Source: an uncultured Lachnospiraceae bacterium (GTDB lineage Bacteria > Bacillota > Clostridia > Lachnospirales > Lachnospiraceae). From it: a stretch of 32,110 bases of DNA. Positions 31,848 through 32,110 of the stretch are shown here, in pieces; position 1 is the stretch's first letter, and every line of letters starts with the position of its first letter. The stretch is from NCBI GenBank assembly GCA_947588995.1, contig CANPZI010000031.1:1-32110 (forward strand), written 5' to 3'. The translations under genes were made by a program, and so were the position numbers. Below the pieces are notes generated by a model. The model was given only the letters and a program-made list of their open reading frames with translations. It searched no databases and was not told the DNA's origin.

Positions 31848-32110
31848 ATGTTAAGACCTGCATTATTCAACAATCGTACCTACAGTCCCATGTTTTTCGA
31901 CGACTCTTTCGATGAGATGTTCGACAACGCTTTCAAGAACTTCTGGGGCAACAACGAGCTCGCCACGTTCGACGCGTTCAAGACGGACGTAATCGATCAG
32001 GGCGACAGCTACCTGCTGCAGGCGGAGCTGCCCGGCTTCGACAAGTCCGATATCAACATCGACCTGAAAGACGATCTGCTCACGATCTCCGCCACACACA
32101 AGGAGGAGAA
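31848..32110 (+). CDS. Hsp20/alpha-crystallin small heat-shock protein (partial)
   Basis: The first 87 codons of a small heat-shock chaperone are present; the window edge cuts the rest. The protein begins MLRPALFNN, with a Phe/Asp-rich N-terminal arm (FFDDSFDEMF), then enters the alpha-crystallin domain at about residue 44: DVIDQGDSYLLQAELPGFDKSDINIDL, then LLTISATHKEE. Such proteins bind unfolding proteins and form oligomers without ATP. The ATG has an AAAAAGGAG site. Its own promoter and a leader hairpin lie upstream. Confidence 0.95.
   Translation, partial: MLRPALFNNRTYSPMFFDDSFDEMFDNAFKNFWGNNELATFDAFKTDVIDQGDSYLLQAELPGFDKSDINIDLKDDLLTISATHKEE

Noticed and set aside
31708..31860. CIRCE/HrcA operator at hsp20
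   Set aside because: No TTAGCACTC-N9-GAGTGCTAA repeat is present; only the unrelated GAATTGG hairpin is seen.

Overview
The window looks like chromosomal DNA of an anaerobic Gram-positive Clostridia member, probably Lachnospiraceae-like. This is an inference from gene content: a rubredoxin-first 'reverse' rubrerythrin, a short type-3 prolyl-tRNA synthetase with a C-terminal zinc module, acetate kinase, a YtvI/AI-2E-family membrane protein, lipobox lipoproteins, consensus sigma-A promoters and strong AGGAG-type ribosome binding sites. I see no rRNA, tRNA, CRISPR array, insertion sequence or phage gene. Most genes are GC-rich; the GT87-like gene (1738-2976) and tcdA (10083-10844) look more AT-rich.

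Layout. (1) 84-4521, minus: proS, a GT-C glycosyltransferase-like membrane protein, ackA and a small basic membrane protein, apparently one transcript from a promoter inside the preceding gene to a terminator at 84-112. (2) 4496-9899, minus: an RluA-type pseudouridine synthase, then an AI-2E/YtvI permease and a 1102-residue protein that is an internal tandem duplication of an O-antigen-ligase/polymerase-like domain. (3) 9955-14142: tcdA, a convergent histidine kinase/response regulator pair sharing a CTAG stop with it, a reverse rubrerythrin, and a winged-helix fragment. (4) 14195-21738: a TetR regulator divergent from an MMPL/RND transporter, which overlaps a 1392-residue surface protein with mirror-image architecture. 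(5) 21706-28998, minus: NCS2 purine permease, STAS protein, a MATE transporter fused to an RsbW-like domain, a GH3-family acyl-adenylating enzyme, a membrane-anchored SpoIIE-type phosphatase, and a free RsbW-like kinase. (6) 29036-32110: a nucleotidase lipoprotein upstream of NCS2, a divergent lipoprotein with an Asp-box, and the start of an Hsp20 gene cut by the window edge.

The most interesting system is the STAS / MATE::HATPase / GH3 / SpoIIE / RsbW operon. It holds a full partner-switching set (phosphatase, kinase, STAS antagonist) but no sigma factor. Instead, a kinase-like domain is fused to an exporter, and that domain has lost the residues expected to bind ATP and Mg, while the free RsbW keeps them. 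My inference is that an extracellular cue read by the SpoIIE sensor sets the phosphorylation state of the STAS protein, which then gates the MATE exporter, whose cargo may be an acyl-amide made by the GH3 enzyme. Second in interest are the MMPL transporter with its mirror-symmetric partner and the doubled Wzy/ligase protein. The nucleotidase and NCS2 permease form a plausible purine salvage pair.
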